Assembly (NCBI GenBank): GCA_030280995.1
Contig: JASXTE010000017.1
Coordinates: forward strand, 4,918,501 to 4,982,500
Source of the DNA: Hemileia vastatrix
Lineage: Eukaryota > Basidiomycota > Pucciniomycetes > Pucciniales > Zaghouaniaceae
Reading direction: 5' to 3'
DNA: 64,000 nucleotides
In this document: in pieces, positions 38,021-50,279 of the stretch
How the letters are laid out: every line of letters begins with the position of its first letter
Position numbering within the stretch: the first letter of the stretch is position 1
Program-made: the position numbers and the translations under genes
Notes under the pieces: model-generated
The model's database searches: none
What the model was told of the DNA's origin: nothing
Seen by the model: only the letters and a program-made list of their open reading frames with translations

Positions 38021-41000
38021 CTCAATTGTTATTGACCCTCTCAAGGCACCAGTCTTGATCAATGGAACCAACATTGAGGTTGTTTTGGATTCTGTAGCTG
38101 GAGGAAATGTAGTATCTGAAAAAGCACTTGATTCAGTGGACAAAGATTATAAATCAAAAACTTATGCCTATCATTTCTGAAAAGTGGAGAGGTTATGGAT
38201 CTGTTTTGTCCCCCATTGGTAAATACAAAGCCACAGTGTTTTTCAAATATAACCATGGTTTTGTAAGAGCTATATGTGATTTTGTTGTCATGAAAAATGA
38301 TAATTTAAGCAGTTGATTTATTGTAGGAAATGATATTTTAACCAAGTATGGCATAAAATTGGATCCTTCAAACCAATGCTTCACAATGGGGATGAATGGG
38401 AAGAGAAAATTTAAGATTTCCTCCCCCAAAATATTATTAAAACCAGAATTGAACACATGTAATTCTGTAGTTAAATAAAAAGGAAGATCTACAAAAGAAA
38501 TTCCTGCCCTTGTGTCTGAAATTGACAATGCTTCTTTTGGAGAACAACTTTCTGGTGAGGATAAAGATTCCATCATTCACTATGCAATATAGGGGGTGGA
38601 CTTGCTAGCAAGTCCCCAACCTGAACTCAGACAAAACTCAGATGGAACTCAGAATGAACTCATACTGAACTCTACTTGAAGACCCACCTAAAACTGTTCT
38701 GCTGAGTGGTGTTCATCCCTGATTGTATGGTTTCTTTTTCAATAGCTCAATGTGTGTTCAATATGTGGTGAATTTGAGTTCAAGGTTGAGGACTTGCTAA
38801 CAAGTCTGCCCCCCATATTGCGTGGTGCTTAAATTGATAAAATCTTTTAATATGGCCTTTGCTCATGGGTCACATGAATTAGGATTAGTTAAAGAAGAAA
38901 TAAAACTTTCATTATCTTTCCCATTAACTGAAATACCACCTATTTAAAGAAGAAGCCTTATTCTACTTCTCCCACAAAGAGAAAAGATATTGAAGACAAT
39001 ATCTCTACCCTTTTAAAAATGAATATTATTGAAAAGGTAGTTGAAACACCTAGATATTGTGTTATCTCACCTGTCCTAATTTCTTATGAGAAAGATAAAG
39101 CCAGGTTATTTGGTGATTATAGAGCATTAAACACTTATGCTGTTGATGATATCTATCCTTTACCCAGAATTAGCTCTATACATGCTACCCTACAAGGTGC
39201 TAAATATATCAACTGTTTGGATGGTAACAAGGGATATCACCAGGTACCTGTTGAGAAGAATTCTCAGAAATTCCTGATGATTGCTACTCATATGGGTGCT
39301 TATAAGTATGTTAGGATGCCATTTGGCCCTAAAAATTCCCCTTCAGTCTTTCAAAAAGTTATGGATAACACATTCCATCAAGAAAAAATTGAAGGATGGT
39401 TGATAGTTTATATTGATGATATCATTATATTCTCTAAAACATTTGAGGAAAATCTTAAAAACCTGTGTAAAGTGTTACATAAGATGGATGAAATTAATAT
39501 GGAACTTGCTTTGAAGAAATGAAATTTGGTTATCATTCTTTAAAAGTACTTGGTCATGTTGTTTCAGGGTTCCAGATATGTGTTGACCAAAACAAAGTGG
39601 CAGCCATAAAGCAGGTGAAGGCTACTACCACAGTTAGAGAGCTCCAGAGTTTTTTGGGAATGTGTGGATACTATAGACAGTATATTAAAAATTACCAAGT
39701 CATAGATTTACCCCTTACCCAATTGACTAAGAAAGATTTTGCTTTTGTCTGGAAGAGTGAAAGACAAAGAGCTTTTGACACTATGAAACACTGTTTGATG
39801 TCAGCACCAATTCTTGATTTACCTGGATTTAATCAACCATTTGTTTTATACACTGATGCCAGTTTTGATTGTCTTGGTGCTGCACTCCACCAGAAACACG
39901 TGATGAATGATAAAGTATCAGAAGTAGTAATTTGTTATATTTCAAGATCCTTGAGAAATAGTGCATTGAAATATGGTAACACTCAACTTGAGTTTTTAGC
40001 AGTAGTGTGGGCTCTAGAGAAGCTACATTATTACCTGGATGACCAGAGATGTGAACTTGTCACTGACTGCAGTGCAGTTAAATCCCTCTTAAACTTGAAA
40101 ACACCTAACAGACATATGTTCAGATGGCAGTTAGCTGTTTAAGAATACAGAGGAAGAATGACATTAGTTCATAGGGCTGGTATTGTTCACTCAAATGTGG
40201 ATATGTTATCAAGGTTACCTTCACCAAATAATGACTCAAATCCTGCATATGATCCTGAGGAAGAAATCATTCATATTCATGGGATATATGTGGTTGATAT
40301 GGAGGAAGAGCTATTACATTTTATTCTGGATTCATATGATAAAGCCACTGATTAAAAAAGTTATGCACCATATTGAATGATCCAAATATTACTTTAATAC
40401 AAGAATTAATTAAAACCCTTCCACCAAAATACCAGAGGTCTTTGCAAAAGGGTAAATTTTCAATTGATGAGAGATATCTATATTATAGAAGAAAGTTGAG
40501 TTAAAGTATTGTTATTCCTCCTTCTATGAAAGAGATCATCTTGAAAATTTGTCATGATGACATATTAGCTGGACATTTTTATCTTGAAAAAAAATGATCA
40601 GAATTAAAAACACTGCTTGGTGGGTTAATATGTCTGAGGACACCAAATTATATGTTGAATCTTGTGATTCTTGCCAAAAATCAAAAAGATTGACTGGTAA
40701 AAAAGCTGGATTAATACAACATATTGAACCTCCTGATGCACCATGGCAGATAATAAACTTGGATTTTCTAACAGGATTACCCATTTCTGGGAAAGACAGT
40801 TATAACTCTTGTTGGGTTATTGTGGACAGATTCACAAAAAGGTGTAAATTTATCCTTACTCACAAGGATGTTTCCACTAAAGAATTAGCTTTCTTATGGT
40901 GGTCTCATATGTTTAACACTGCTGGTTTTCCTAAAGCCATAATCTCTGACAGAGACCCTAAATTTACTTCTGAATTTTGGATGTCTCTGATGGATGTTTA

Positions 41001-41844
41001 AGGTTGTGGTCTGAAACTTTCTATTTCCCACACCCTCACACTGATGGATTAGCTGAAAGAATGATTCAGACCTTGGAGGACATGATAAGAAGGTATTGTG
41101 CCTTTGGCCTTGAGTATAAAGACAATGACAGATTCACTTATGATTGGGTTACCTTACTTCATGCGTTGGAATTTGCTTATAATAGCACTTTTCATTCTGT
41201 TACTCAAAGAAAGATTTTTGAGCTCTGGATTGGATATGTTCCAAATACTCCTGCCCAAATTCTCAATAATAAAATACCAAAATTGGATTTACATCCTGGT
41301 GTGAAATCATTTCTTCAAATGCAACAACTTTGCAGAAGTCATGCTCAAAAATGTATTGAAAAATCCTTTGAATATGAGAAGAAGAGATGGGACAAATCCC
41401 ATATAGAATACACTTTTAAAAAGAGTGATGAAATAGATATCTACAGTCCACTTCAATTTACAAGGTAATAACAAATTAAAAGACCCATTTGTAGGTCCAT
41501 TTGTTGTCAGAAGAATGGTTGGTGATAATGCAGTTGAAGTTATTTTTTACTCTCCTTATGACAGAAAACATCCTGTTTTTCCAATATCTCTTTTGAAACC
41601 TTACACATCCAATAGTGATTTATTTCCCAAAAGGAGGGTAAGACCAAAAAAGACACGTAATGAAATCACTGAGACAGAAGAAATTGATAGGATTCTAAAT
41701 GACAGAATAGTTACTGCTGAAAAAGGTACTGAATACTTATTGAGATTCAAGAATAAATCTTCTGAATATGATTCTTGGATACCTGGGAAGGAGATATCAA
41801 ATCTTCCTACTCTGCTAAAGAAATATAAAAAGAAAAAATCTTAG
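38021..41844 (+). pseudogene. gypsy-2 pol (PR-RT-RNaseH-IN-chromodomain), decayed
   Basis: Protease near 38080-38110 reads LDSVAGG, Val replacing Gly of DSG. RT (about 38930-39520) is nearly open: ARLFGDYRALN, LDGNKGYHQVPVEK, MPFGPKNSPSVFQ and catalytic YIDDIIIFSK (near 39412). A frameshift at about 39520 separates it from the RT connection/RNase H (39519-40142; VLYTDASFDCLGAALHQK). Integrase: H2C2 finger (SCDSCQKSKRLTG near 40660), core 40760-41060 (WVIVDRFTK, SDRDPKFTSEFW, stop near 41001), then HPHTDGLAERMIQTLEDM. Divergent chromodomain 41680-41830. A 250-bp MITE sits at 38578-38827. Several stops; inactive. Confidence 0.85.
38578..38827 (+). mobile_element. CACTA-like MITE, 250 bp, copy 1
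   Basis: Interrupts the gypsy-2 sequence that is continuous in gypsy-1 near 5096. Terminal inverted repeats of about 50 bp start CACTATGCAATAT at the left and CACCACGCAATAT (reverse complement) at the right. A 16-bp perfect palindrome GACTTGCTAGCAAGTC lies in the left TIR. Flanking trinucleotides ATT/CTT are compatible with a 3-bp duplication having one change. CACTA ends plus 3-bp TSD are hallmarks of the CACTA (EnSpm) superfamily. No coding capacity. Confidence 0.75.
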
Positions 41845-41879
41845 CATTTATTATTATTAATATTTTTAGAGTGAGAAAG

Positions 41880-42713
41880 TGTCAGCCAGGCTGCTAGACT
41901 TATCCAGTAAAATAATTAATTATTTGCTGGATGAAGTCACACATTTTTATTTCTTATATATTATTAATTATAATATATTTACTTTACACTTGCTTTTAAT
42001 AAATTAACTAGTTAAAAAAAGTACAGTAAATATTTAAATTTAATAATAAATTTCCTTTATATTTTTATTGTTATTTGTATTTTAATTTTAATTTAATTAT
42101 TTTTATTTCTAAACACCGTTCTCAATGACAGGTTATGAGAAATAAATACTTAATATTAAAATAAATATTAATATTAAAAAAACATTTACAATTCAAATAA
42201 AAAAAATCATATACAAGAAATTCAAATTACTTATTTAAAATTGACACTTACTGTAATTTTAAAATAAATCAATTTATTTCTGATATATTTTGTAAATACA
42301 AGTTTTGAACACATTCTTTCTAGAACACTCTTATTATTTGAAATTATCTTCTTGGAACTTTCTTTCTTCTTCTCTCATACTCCTGTATTTAGAATTTTAA
42401 GTCCATGCTTTGTCTTTCATTTGCTCATAAAAGGCCTCCCATTTCTGCTGTTTTTAAAACATTCATTCATTTCTTACTTATTTTATTATACCACTATTAC
42501 AACAAATCACTATTACTATCATTTATTGTTTTAGTCTTCACTACCACGTAAATCTAATCATTAATAATAATAATAAAACTTTTACCCCTTTAAATTGAGT
42601 AAATAAAATTAAAAGGAAAATATATGTACTTTGAATTTGAAACCCCAGAAACTCACCTATTCACACTGTTGGACCTCCATAAGAATCTTCTAGACCATCA
42701 GGACCCATTGACA
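41880..42713 (+). repeat. gypsy-2 3' LTR (834 bp)
   Basis: TGTCAGCCAGGCTGC...ACCCATTGACA, preceded by GTGAGAAAG. It aligns with the interrupted 5' LTR throughout with scattered differences and small indels, so the element is not recent. Confidence 0.88.
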
Positions 42714-42718
42714 CAAAT

Positions 42719-43501
42719 AATTAAACCCATGATTAAGAGACTAATTTTCCCACCATAATTTCCTAAATCAGTTAATTAAAATAATGAGTAACTAAGTAAG
42801 TCTGAAACATAATAACTGTGAGTAAAATAATGCAGAACAGGCATTACAGTGAGATTTAAGTGTTTTAATTGAAACAAAAAATTATTTTGCTGCAAAAATT
42901 CTTGTAATCAATTTAACCTAGTATAAAGCAGAAATAATTAATTATTTTAACTATTTAGATAATGCAATAACTAGTTTGAATGAAACAAGTAATTAATTTA
43001 TTTGAAATTGCTAATTTAAAGTGAGAGGTTTAATACCCTTTTATTAAATAAGTGTTTTAACTTATTTAATAATTTTTCTGACACAATTAAGGGTCAAAAA
43101 ATCACCCAATATTTATGGATAATAACATATGAAAAGTTTCATTTAATATATAAATTTTATTAATTAAGTTTTAATTACATTATAAGTTAATTTTACCATT
43201 ACACTTATAATATATGTTTATAAATAAATAATTATTAATTTATAAATATTAAATACATTAAAATGTACCATGATTTATAGAATATAATATATATTATGTT
43301 TTATGTAAGTGTATAAATAATTTACTTAATAATAAAATTAAAATAATAATTATTTTACTTATTTATAAAATATTTATATAATTTCATTATCCAATAAAAT
43401 ATTTTATTTTAAATACATTAAATACATATATTTATTCCCTCTTAGTGTCCCAATAAAGTATTATAACATTTTACTGTGCTCCTGGGACAGCCTGGCTGAC
43501 A
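42719..43501 (-). repeat. Minus-strand solo LTR, 5' part (split by gypsy-2)
   Basis: On the minus strand it starts TGTCAGCCAGGCTGTCCCAGGAG at 43501 and runs through GACCCTTAATTGTGT and TTAACTGATTTAGG, in the order of the LTR at 254-1393. It continues at 32286. Together about 1290 bp. Confidence 0.85.
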
Positions 43502-43674
43502 CTGGTGGTGTGAGTAAGGTGAAGGTTGTTAGAATTGTTCTTATAAAGTTTTTGCTAAAGAGTTCCTGTAGTTGAAAGATGAAACATGACTAATTATTTG
43601 ACTGTTCATAAGTGGTTTGGGCCAATAGAAGTAGACAAAAAGTTGTACTGTTACCCATTTATTATATAAGTAGA

Positions 43675-44459
43675 CTGTTTTATTGTTGTCAGGAAACTGG
43701 TTTTGAATCCATCATGCTGGTGATTTCTAAGATTCATGATTAAAAAAAACAAGTGAAGGATCAATATGAAATTTATATAATATATTTGAAATATGCATAA
43801 GTAATCTGAATGGACTAATGGAACATAGTTTATGAGTTTTGAATTTGAAAAATATACCAAAATAAAAAGTATCCAGAACACTTGTCTAGTCACTTCACAG
43901 TCAGTAGAAAATCATTTCCAGAAGAAACCATCAAAAATTATGCATATATTTTGTGGAGTTTTTCTACTAAAAACTGCACATCTAAATTCATGTGGATAAA
44001 ATTCAATTGAGTATTAATGAAATGATTCCAAAATGTGATGTTTGAATATTAATTTTATTCAGTGATTATTAAAAGATACCACATATGGTGTTTAAATAAG
44101 CCAATTAAATATGAAATGACCCAAGTAACATTCAAAGATATGCTTATATTTTACTTCAATGGTTGTAGACACCCTTATTTAGTTAGTTGATTGGTTTATT
44201 ACAACTAAGAATCTTTATTTATTTTTTTGGTTTATTACTGATTCACATATTTATTTATTCAGTTAATTTATTTGTACTTGGCTTATTTAATTAGTTAACT
44301 ACTACTTTGATTTTTTAGTTATTTAATTACTACTTCTCTTTTTTAGTTAGTTATTTTTTTGATTGTTGTTTTTTTTAAAATTATTTTATTAGTTAAATAC
44401 TGTTATTCTTTTTTGGTTAGTTTATTAGTTAATTACTAATTTGCTTTTTTAGTTAGTTG
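43675..44459 (-). repeat. Right arm of the long inverted repeat
   Basis: Inverted match to 30665-31433, including the TTAGTTAGTTG satellite at its outer end. It stops abruptly where gypsy-3 gag sequence begins (about 44460), while the left satellite continues outward another ~640 bp, so the right arm was truncated. Confidence 0.85.
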
Positions 44460-45707
44460 GTTTTTTTCTGGGCACTGAATAGGGATGTGTCTGAAGGGAA
44501 GGTGGAATTTTATGGGAAAGTGTTCAAGTTCCCAGATGGTTCTTTTGTGAAGCCTAATGATGGTCAGGCTCTAGTCAACTTGTTGAGGAGGAGACATAAT
44601 GTCAACTCAAGGAGGCCCAGGTTTGGAGAGTTGCATAATGAGGCTTCTTTTTCTGGTAAAGGTGGAGATGATGGCAAGGTAAAGGTAAAAGAGGCCAATA
44701 GAGTCTCATTTACATCTTCCTTTGGTGGTTTGGAGCTGTATTCTTGTGGTGGAAAGTCAAGTGGGGAATGCTTGGCTGGTGTTTATGATGTGGAAGTAGG
44801 AAAGGTGTGAAGGCCTAAGAGCAGTTCTCAGGCACAACCAAAGCCTAAGGCTTCAAAGGTGGATCCTAAGCTGAGTGAAGCTAGGAAGAAGTACAGTAAA
44901 GAGGAGCTGTATAAAATGCAGAAGGGTATAGCTGATATGGGCACCTCTAGTTTTGGAGCCTTGGACATGAATGGTGAGCCAATTCCTATGGATGTTAATT
45001 CTGACTCTGAGGAGGATGTCCCTTTGGCTTCATTTCCAAAGTCTTCTGGAGTTAGAGGTTCTGGTGAGGGATCTAGTTTGATTCCTGTTCATGGTAAATC
45101 TGTTGGTGGTTCTGGTCCTCAAGGATCTTCTAGGACCAAGGTAGTGAAGCAAAGAGCTCACTTTGAGAGGAAAGTGGTTTCTGGCCAAGTTAATGTTATG
45201 GACTCTGTCTTGGAAAGGATGAATCAGGGTCAGGTTTCCCTTACTTATGGGGAGTTGTATTCTATCAGTCCTGGGTTGGCTGATAGGCAGAAAAAGTTGT
45301 TGACCAGGAGAAGGGTTTCTTCTGGGGTGGTAGAATGCATTTGTGATTCTGCTGAAAAATTTGGAGAGGGGTTGGAAACTCATTTTGCTGCACCTCTGGG
45401 TTATGTCAATGTCACTCTGAATGGAAGGGAGGCTAGGGCATTGGTGGAGTCAGGTTCTCAGATTAACCTGATCTCTTTGTTTGAGGCTACTAATCTGGGC
45501 CTCCACATCAAAGCAGGTATTGGTGGAATTTTGAGAGGGATTGGTGGCCATATCACTGAATTGGTTGGAAAATCTGAGTTTGTGAAGTTGGATGTTGGTG
45601 GAGCCTCAGGGAAGGTTCATTTTTATATTGCCAAAGGAAAAGTAAAAAGCTGTTTTGGGTGGGCCATTCTTGATGGATTTTCAAGCAAGAATTGGCTATC
45701 AATTTGA
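44460..45707 (+). pseudogene. gypsy-3 gag and protease region, 5'-truncated
   Basis: Starts without a convincing initiator at the inverted-repeat junction. Frame 44457-44810, a stop, then 44859-45707 after a frame change. The second frame carries LSEARKKYSKEELYKMQ and ends with an aspartic-protease domain near 45390-45660 (NVTLNGREARALVESGSQINLISL), where the catalytic Asp of DSG is Glu. The protein type (long basic/Gly-Ser linker, VESGSQINL) differs from gypsy-1/-2/-4 and from the chromodomain gypsy, so it is a third gypsy lineage in the window. No 5' LTR was found. Confidence 0.72.
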
Positions 45708-47024
45708 TTTGGGAATCAGTTTGGAGTTGAATTGTGAAGATGAAAGGAGACTTCAAATGAGGTTATCATCCCCTGGAGAGGATGGTTGGGAGACCAGGCC
45801 TGGTTTGTCTTCAATGTGCAAGTGCATGAACTTTTGTAGGAGAAGAAGAAAAGTGGGTGCTTCCTCTGGTTTTTTGGAGTGTGGCTCAGGCTCTAGTGGG
45901 AGTCTGTCTTTTTTAGAGAGATGAGGGATGATCACCCAAGTGCTACAACCTCTCCCCAAGATGAGGAAATCTCAGGTTGTAGTAGGTCATCTCCCTTGGA
46001 GATATACCAAGTGGATTTTCAACTTTCTCTTTTTGATGTTTCTCTTCTCTGAAAGTATTCTTCAAGTTTTTATCAAGTATCTGTTCTCTCTCAAGATTCT
46101 CAATTATTTTTAATTCAAGTTCAAATAAGAATATTGGTTATATATCTTTATTGAAAGATATGCGGAAAAGCTGTGGAGTGGTGAGATTTGGGAATAACAG
46201 TAAGTCCTCCCAATTGTGCACCACTAAGGTTTCTTCTACAACTTTAAAAAACGTTACCTTGGCCATGTCTGTGAGAACTGGGGAAACACCTGGTTATTTT
46301 TTTAGGATAAAAAAAACTCAAGAAAAGAAAAGAAAAACTTCAAGATAACTGAAGAAAATCAAGAAAAAAATCTGAAGATATTAAAGAAAGAAGACAAGAA
46401 ATATTTTTGTGAAGATCATCAAGATAAAATTTTGGGCCTCCAGCATGAGGTTAAACTGCACAAATTTTTGAAGAAAGAAGATCAGCAAGATCAATTTTTG
46501 GGCCTCCAGCATGAGGATAAACTGAAAAATTTTAGAAGATGTGATTTAGCAGATGAATCAAGATTTGAAGATTTAGAAGATGGAAGTGAGGATGAAGATG
46601 TGGAATTGCAGAAAAGTTTTGGAGTGGTGAGATTGGGGAAAAAAACTAAGTCCTCCCAAATACGCACTGCCAGGGTTTCTTCTACACCTTTCAAAAACAT
46701 TATCTTGGCCACACATGTGAGCAATTAGAAACCCTTGGTTTTTGTTCCAGGTCTGTTGGTGAAGAAGTTCTGAAGATCCCTCAAGTAGGAGGTGGAGCTG
46801 CAACATATAAGAAGGTAGCGCAGAAGATTAGGCCTGTCAATGAGCCTATTCCTGTAGGTTTGGATCCTCCTAATTTTGTGGAAACTGATAGAGTGACTGT
46901 GGAAAGGCTAAAAGTTGTTGATTTTGGTCCTAATGTGTGGTTTTCTGATGAGGAAAAGAAGTTATTGTTGCACATTATTGTGCTGAGAGAGAAATTGGTG
47001 GCATTTGTTGAAGAGTAAAGGGGT
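45708..47024 (+). pseudogene. gypsy-3 linker region with 446-bp and 66-bp internal duplications
   Basis: Coding fragments between protease and RT are heavily charged (Lys, Asp, Glu). A block with GGAGTGGTGAGATT...AAGTCCTCCCAA...TTTCTTCTAC occurs at about 46175 and again at about 46621. Within it TTTGGGCCTCCAGCATGAGG occurs at 46431 and 46497. Near 46750-47000 a better conserved stretch (KKVAQKIRPVNEPIPVGLDP, WFSDEEKKLLLHIIVLREK) leads into RT. Confidence 0.6.
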
Positions 47025-50000
47025 GTGTTGAAACACTCTTATGGGGAACCTTACTTGATCCCTGTGCTTTGTCATGAACCTTGGCAAATCAAAACTATTC
47101 TAATTCCAGTTGCTATTAGGGATGATTTTATAGAGATTTTTAGAGAAAGATTCAGGGCTGGTTTATACAAAAAATCAACATCTAGCTATTCAAGTCAGGT
47201 TTTCTGTGTAAAGAAGCAGAATGGGAAGCTGAGGGTGGTGCATGATCTTAGAGCCTTGAATAGAGTCACTATCAAGGATTCTGGGATGCCACCAAGTGCA
47301 GAGGATTTTGTGGAAGCTTTGCTGGAAAGGTGTGTTATGGTTTGGGTGATATTATAGGTGGTTATGATGAAAGCGAACTCCACATGGACTCATGGCCACT
47401 TACAACTTTTGAGACTTCTTTGGAGAGTTTCAGCTCACTAGGTTTCCTCAAGGAGCAACTAATTCATTAGCTGTATATCAAGCACAAATGGCTTGGATTT
47501 TACAGGATGAGGTTTCTACTCATACTGGTATTTTTATTGATGATGGTGAAATAAGAGGACCCTCCACTGATTATGGGAATGAGGTGCTGAAGGGGAACCC
47601 AGCTATAAGGAGGTTAGTTTGAGAATATGAGATTACTCTAGAGAGAGTATTGATTAGGATTGAAGAGGCTGGGTTGACCATTTCTGGGTCAAAGTTTTGC
47701 TTTTGTGTTCCTGCTCTGGAAATTTTGGGTAATGTGGTATGTAAAGAGGGAAGGATTATGGAAAAGAAAAATGTTAATAAAATTCAGTCATGGCCAAGGC
47801 CTAAAAATACTACTGAAGTCAAGGGATTTTTGTGTATGTCAGAATTTTTATTAAAGATTTTTCTTGGTTGGCTTCACCTTTAAGGAGGTTGACCAGGAAA
47901 GATGCAGAGTGGGTATAGACTGAAGAGTTTGAAGAGGCTTTTCAGAAGTTGAAGAAGGTGGTAGGTGAAGATTTTATTCTTCAAAAGTTAGATTATGGTG
48001 TGGGAGCTGGAAAGATTTATCTTGCAGTGGACTCAAGTTATATTGCTTCTGGTGCTGTTTTGTCTCAGGAAGATAAAGCTGAGAGAGTCAGGCCAGTAAG
48101 CTATGAGTCCATGGTATTTAATGAGGTTGAAGCTAGATATTCTCAACCTAAGTTGGAATTGTGTGGTGTAGCAAAAAATTTGAAGAAGCTGAAAACTGTT
48201 TTGTGAAGGAAGCATTTTGAGCTTCAGGTGGATGCTAAATCTTTGGTTCAAATGATCAATAAACCTAGTCTTTCAAATGCTCAAATGACTAGGTGGGTGG
48301 CATTTATTCACAATTTATTTTTTGATCTGGTACACAAACCTGGAAAATCTTTTACAATGCCAGATGGATTATCAAGGAGACCACCCACAGATGAAGATTC
48401 AGACTCTGAAGAATTTTATGAAGATGTACCAGTGTTTAGGGCCAGCACAAAAGGTGCTGAAGATTTTTCTCTCCTCCCCCAAGAGGTTAAACTGGCTGGA
48501 TCTGATCTTGATTCTGGTGATCAGGATGTCTTTCACCACACAATATGAGGGGTGTACTTGCTTGCAAGTCTGCAACCTTGGATCCAAACTCACCACAGAT
48601 TGAACACACATTGAGCTATTGACAAAGGAACCATACAATCGGGGATGAACACCACTCAGCAGAACAGTTTTAGGTGGGTGTTCAAGTAGGGTTCAGTATG
48701 GGTTTAATATGATTTCAGTCTGAGTTCTATCTGAGTTCAGGTTGAGGACTTGCTAGAGAGTCCACCCCCTATATTGCATAGTGTTTGTTGATGAAGATGG
48801 GGCTGTTGTTTGGGATGGCTCAAATTTAGAAATGGTGTTTTTGTTAGTGAGCTAGATTCTCTAAAGTTCAGTGGAAGGAAAAGAATGTGTCAAAGTTAAG
48901 GGATTGGTGTCCTGCTTGGGCTGATCAAGTGGCTCATGTTCACACTGGAGATTTTGATGACAAGGTTGTACCCTTGGATGTTGTTTTGTTGGATTTTGAA
49001 GATAAGACCTGGGCTCAGACTGGGTTTTATTTTACTATGGTTGAATATATTTTAACCTTGGAGAGGCCAGCTAGTTGTGATGATAAAACTTGGGTGGTAA
49101 TCAAGAAGAAGAGTCCTGGATTCTATGTGTCAGGAAGAAGGTTGATGAGGAGAAGACATCCAAATTCTCAAGTAGTGGTGACTCAGAAGAAGGGTCAAGA
49201 GTTGGTGTTAAAGTCTTGGCATGAAGACCTTGGTCATAGAGGCTTTGGGGGGACTTATAGGAGAGTAGCAGATAGATTTTGGTGGCCAGGTATGAAGTTG
49301 GCTGTGCAGGGTTGGGTTTAATATTGTGAAGAATCTCAAAGAAGAAGTCACTTGAAACCTAAAGAGGTTGGCTGTGCTACTGGTGAATCAACTGTGTTTG
49401 GAAGAGTCAGTTTGGATGCTGTCCATATTAAAGAGGGAAGTTATAAATACTTGATTGTTTCCAGGGATGATTTGTCTGGTTGGGTTGAGGCAGTGCCTCT
49501 GGTTAATTTGACTTCCCAAAATATGGCAGAGATTTTGAAGAAGGAATGGGTTTTTAGATATGGGTTGATGAAGTTGGTGACTGTAGATGGTGGGCCAGAG
49601 TTTGGAGCTGAATTCAAAGAAGCTATGACTAGTATTGTTTCTAAACTTAGAGTGGCTACACATTATTATCCTGAAGCTGAAGGCATAGTTGAAAGAGGTC
49701 ATCAAGTTATCAAGAATTCTCTGGTGAAGATGTGTGGAGATAGTGCTGAAAAGTGGAGGCATTATTTACCCTTGGTGTTATTTGCTGATAGGGTCACTGT
49801 GAAAAGGACAACTGGCTATTCCCCTTATGAACTAATGTTTGGGCAGAAAGATTTTCTACCAGAGGACTTGGAAGCTTTCTCTTATCTTGGAATTAATTGG
49901 GATGATGTGTGCTCAACAGAAGGTTTGCTCTGTTCGAGGTTGAAACAGTTGGAATGTAGAGAGGAATGTTGAGAGACATCATAATCTAGAATGATGAAGA

Positions 50001-50279
50001 TAAGAAATCAATCAGTCAGATACTGGGACAAGAAGTTGGCTCATAGACTCATTAATCCCTTAAAACCTGGTTGTTTGGTTTTGGTGTATAATAAAAGTTT
50101 GGAGAGTTAGTGGGAAAAATGTTTGCTGACAGAAGAAATGGGCCTTAAAGAGTCAGATCCCAGGTTTCTGGAGGTTCTTATTTTTTGGAGGGGTTAGATG
50201 TTGCAGTCTTAAAGAAGAGAATGACTGCTAATCAGGTGAAGAAATTTTACCCAAGAGGCACTAGAAGTGAAGAAGATTG
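47025..50279 (+). pseudogene. gypsy-3 pol (RT-RNaseH-IN), decayed
   Basis: RT N-part at 47025-47357 is open (YKKSTSSYSSQVFCVKKQNGKLRVVHDLRALN). The catalytic box appears as GIFIDDGEIRGP near 47527, followed by the long insertion NEVLKGNPAIRRL, EAGLTISGSKF and GNVVCKEGRIM. RNase H: 47949-48400 (IYLAVDSSYIASGAVLSQ, LSRRPPTDE). A MITE interrupts at 48534-48783. Integrase: H2C2-type finger near 49200-49330 (SWHEDLGHRGFGGTYRRV, WWPGMK), core at 49352-49972 (LIVSRDDLSGWVEA, TVDGGPEFGAEF, EGIVERGHQVIKNSL) with all three acidic positions plausible. Frame breaks are frequent. The C-terminal part up to about 50279 is degraded. Confidence 0.82.
48534..48783 (-). mobile_element. CACTA-like MITE, 250 bp, copy 2 (opposite orientation)
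   Basis: Reverse complement aligns with copy 1 over the full 250 bp with no net length difference; shared inner blocks include ACCCACCTAAAACTGTTCTG and CTCAATGTGTGTTCAAT. Ends are CACCACACAATAT and, inverted, CACTATGCAATAT. TTT flanks both sides (48531-48533, 48784-48786), a perfect 3-bp duplication. Confidence 0.8.

Larger units (their letters stand above)
32287..42713 (+). mobile_element. gypsy-2: full-length Ty3/gypsy element with 834-bp LTRs and nested insertions
   Basis: The 5' LTR (32287-34617, containing a 1501-bp insertion) and 3' LTR (41880-42713) both run TGTCAGCCAGGCTGC...CATTGACA. Flanks AAAAT (32282-32286) and CAAAT (42714-42718) match at four of five positions. Internally there is a leader, gag and pol in gypsy order. 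The element interrupts a minus-strand LTR, itself carries a solo LTR in its 5' LTR and a CACTA-like MITE in its RT region. It therefore dates three rounds of transposition. Confidence 0.9.
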
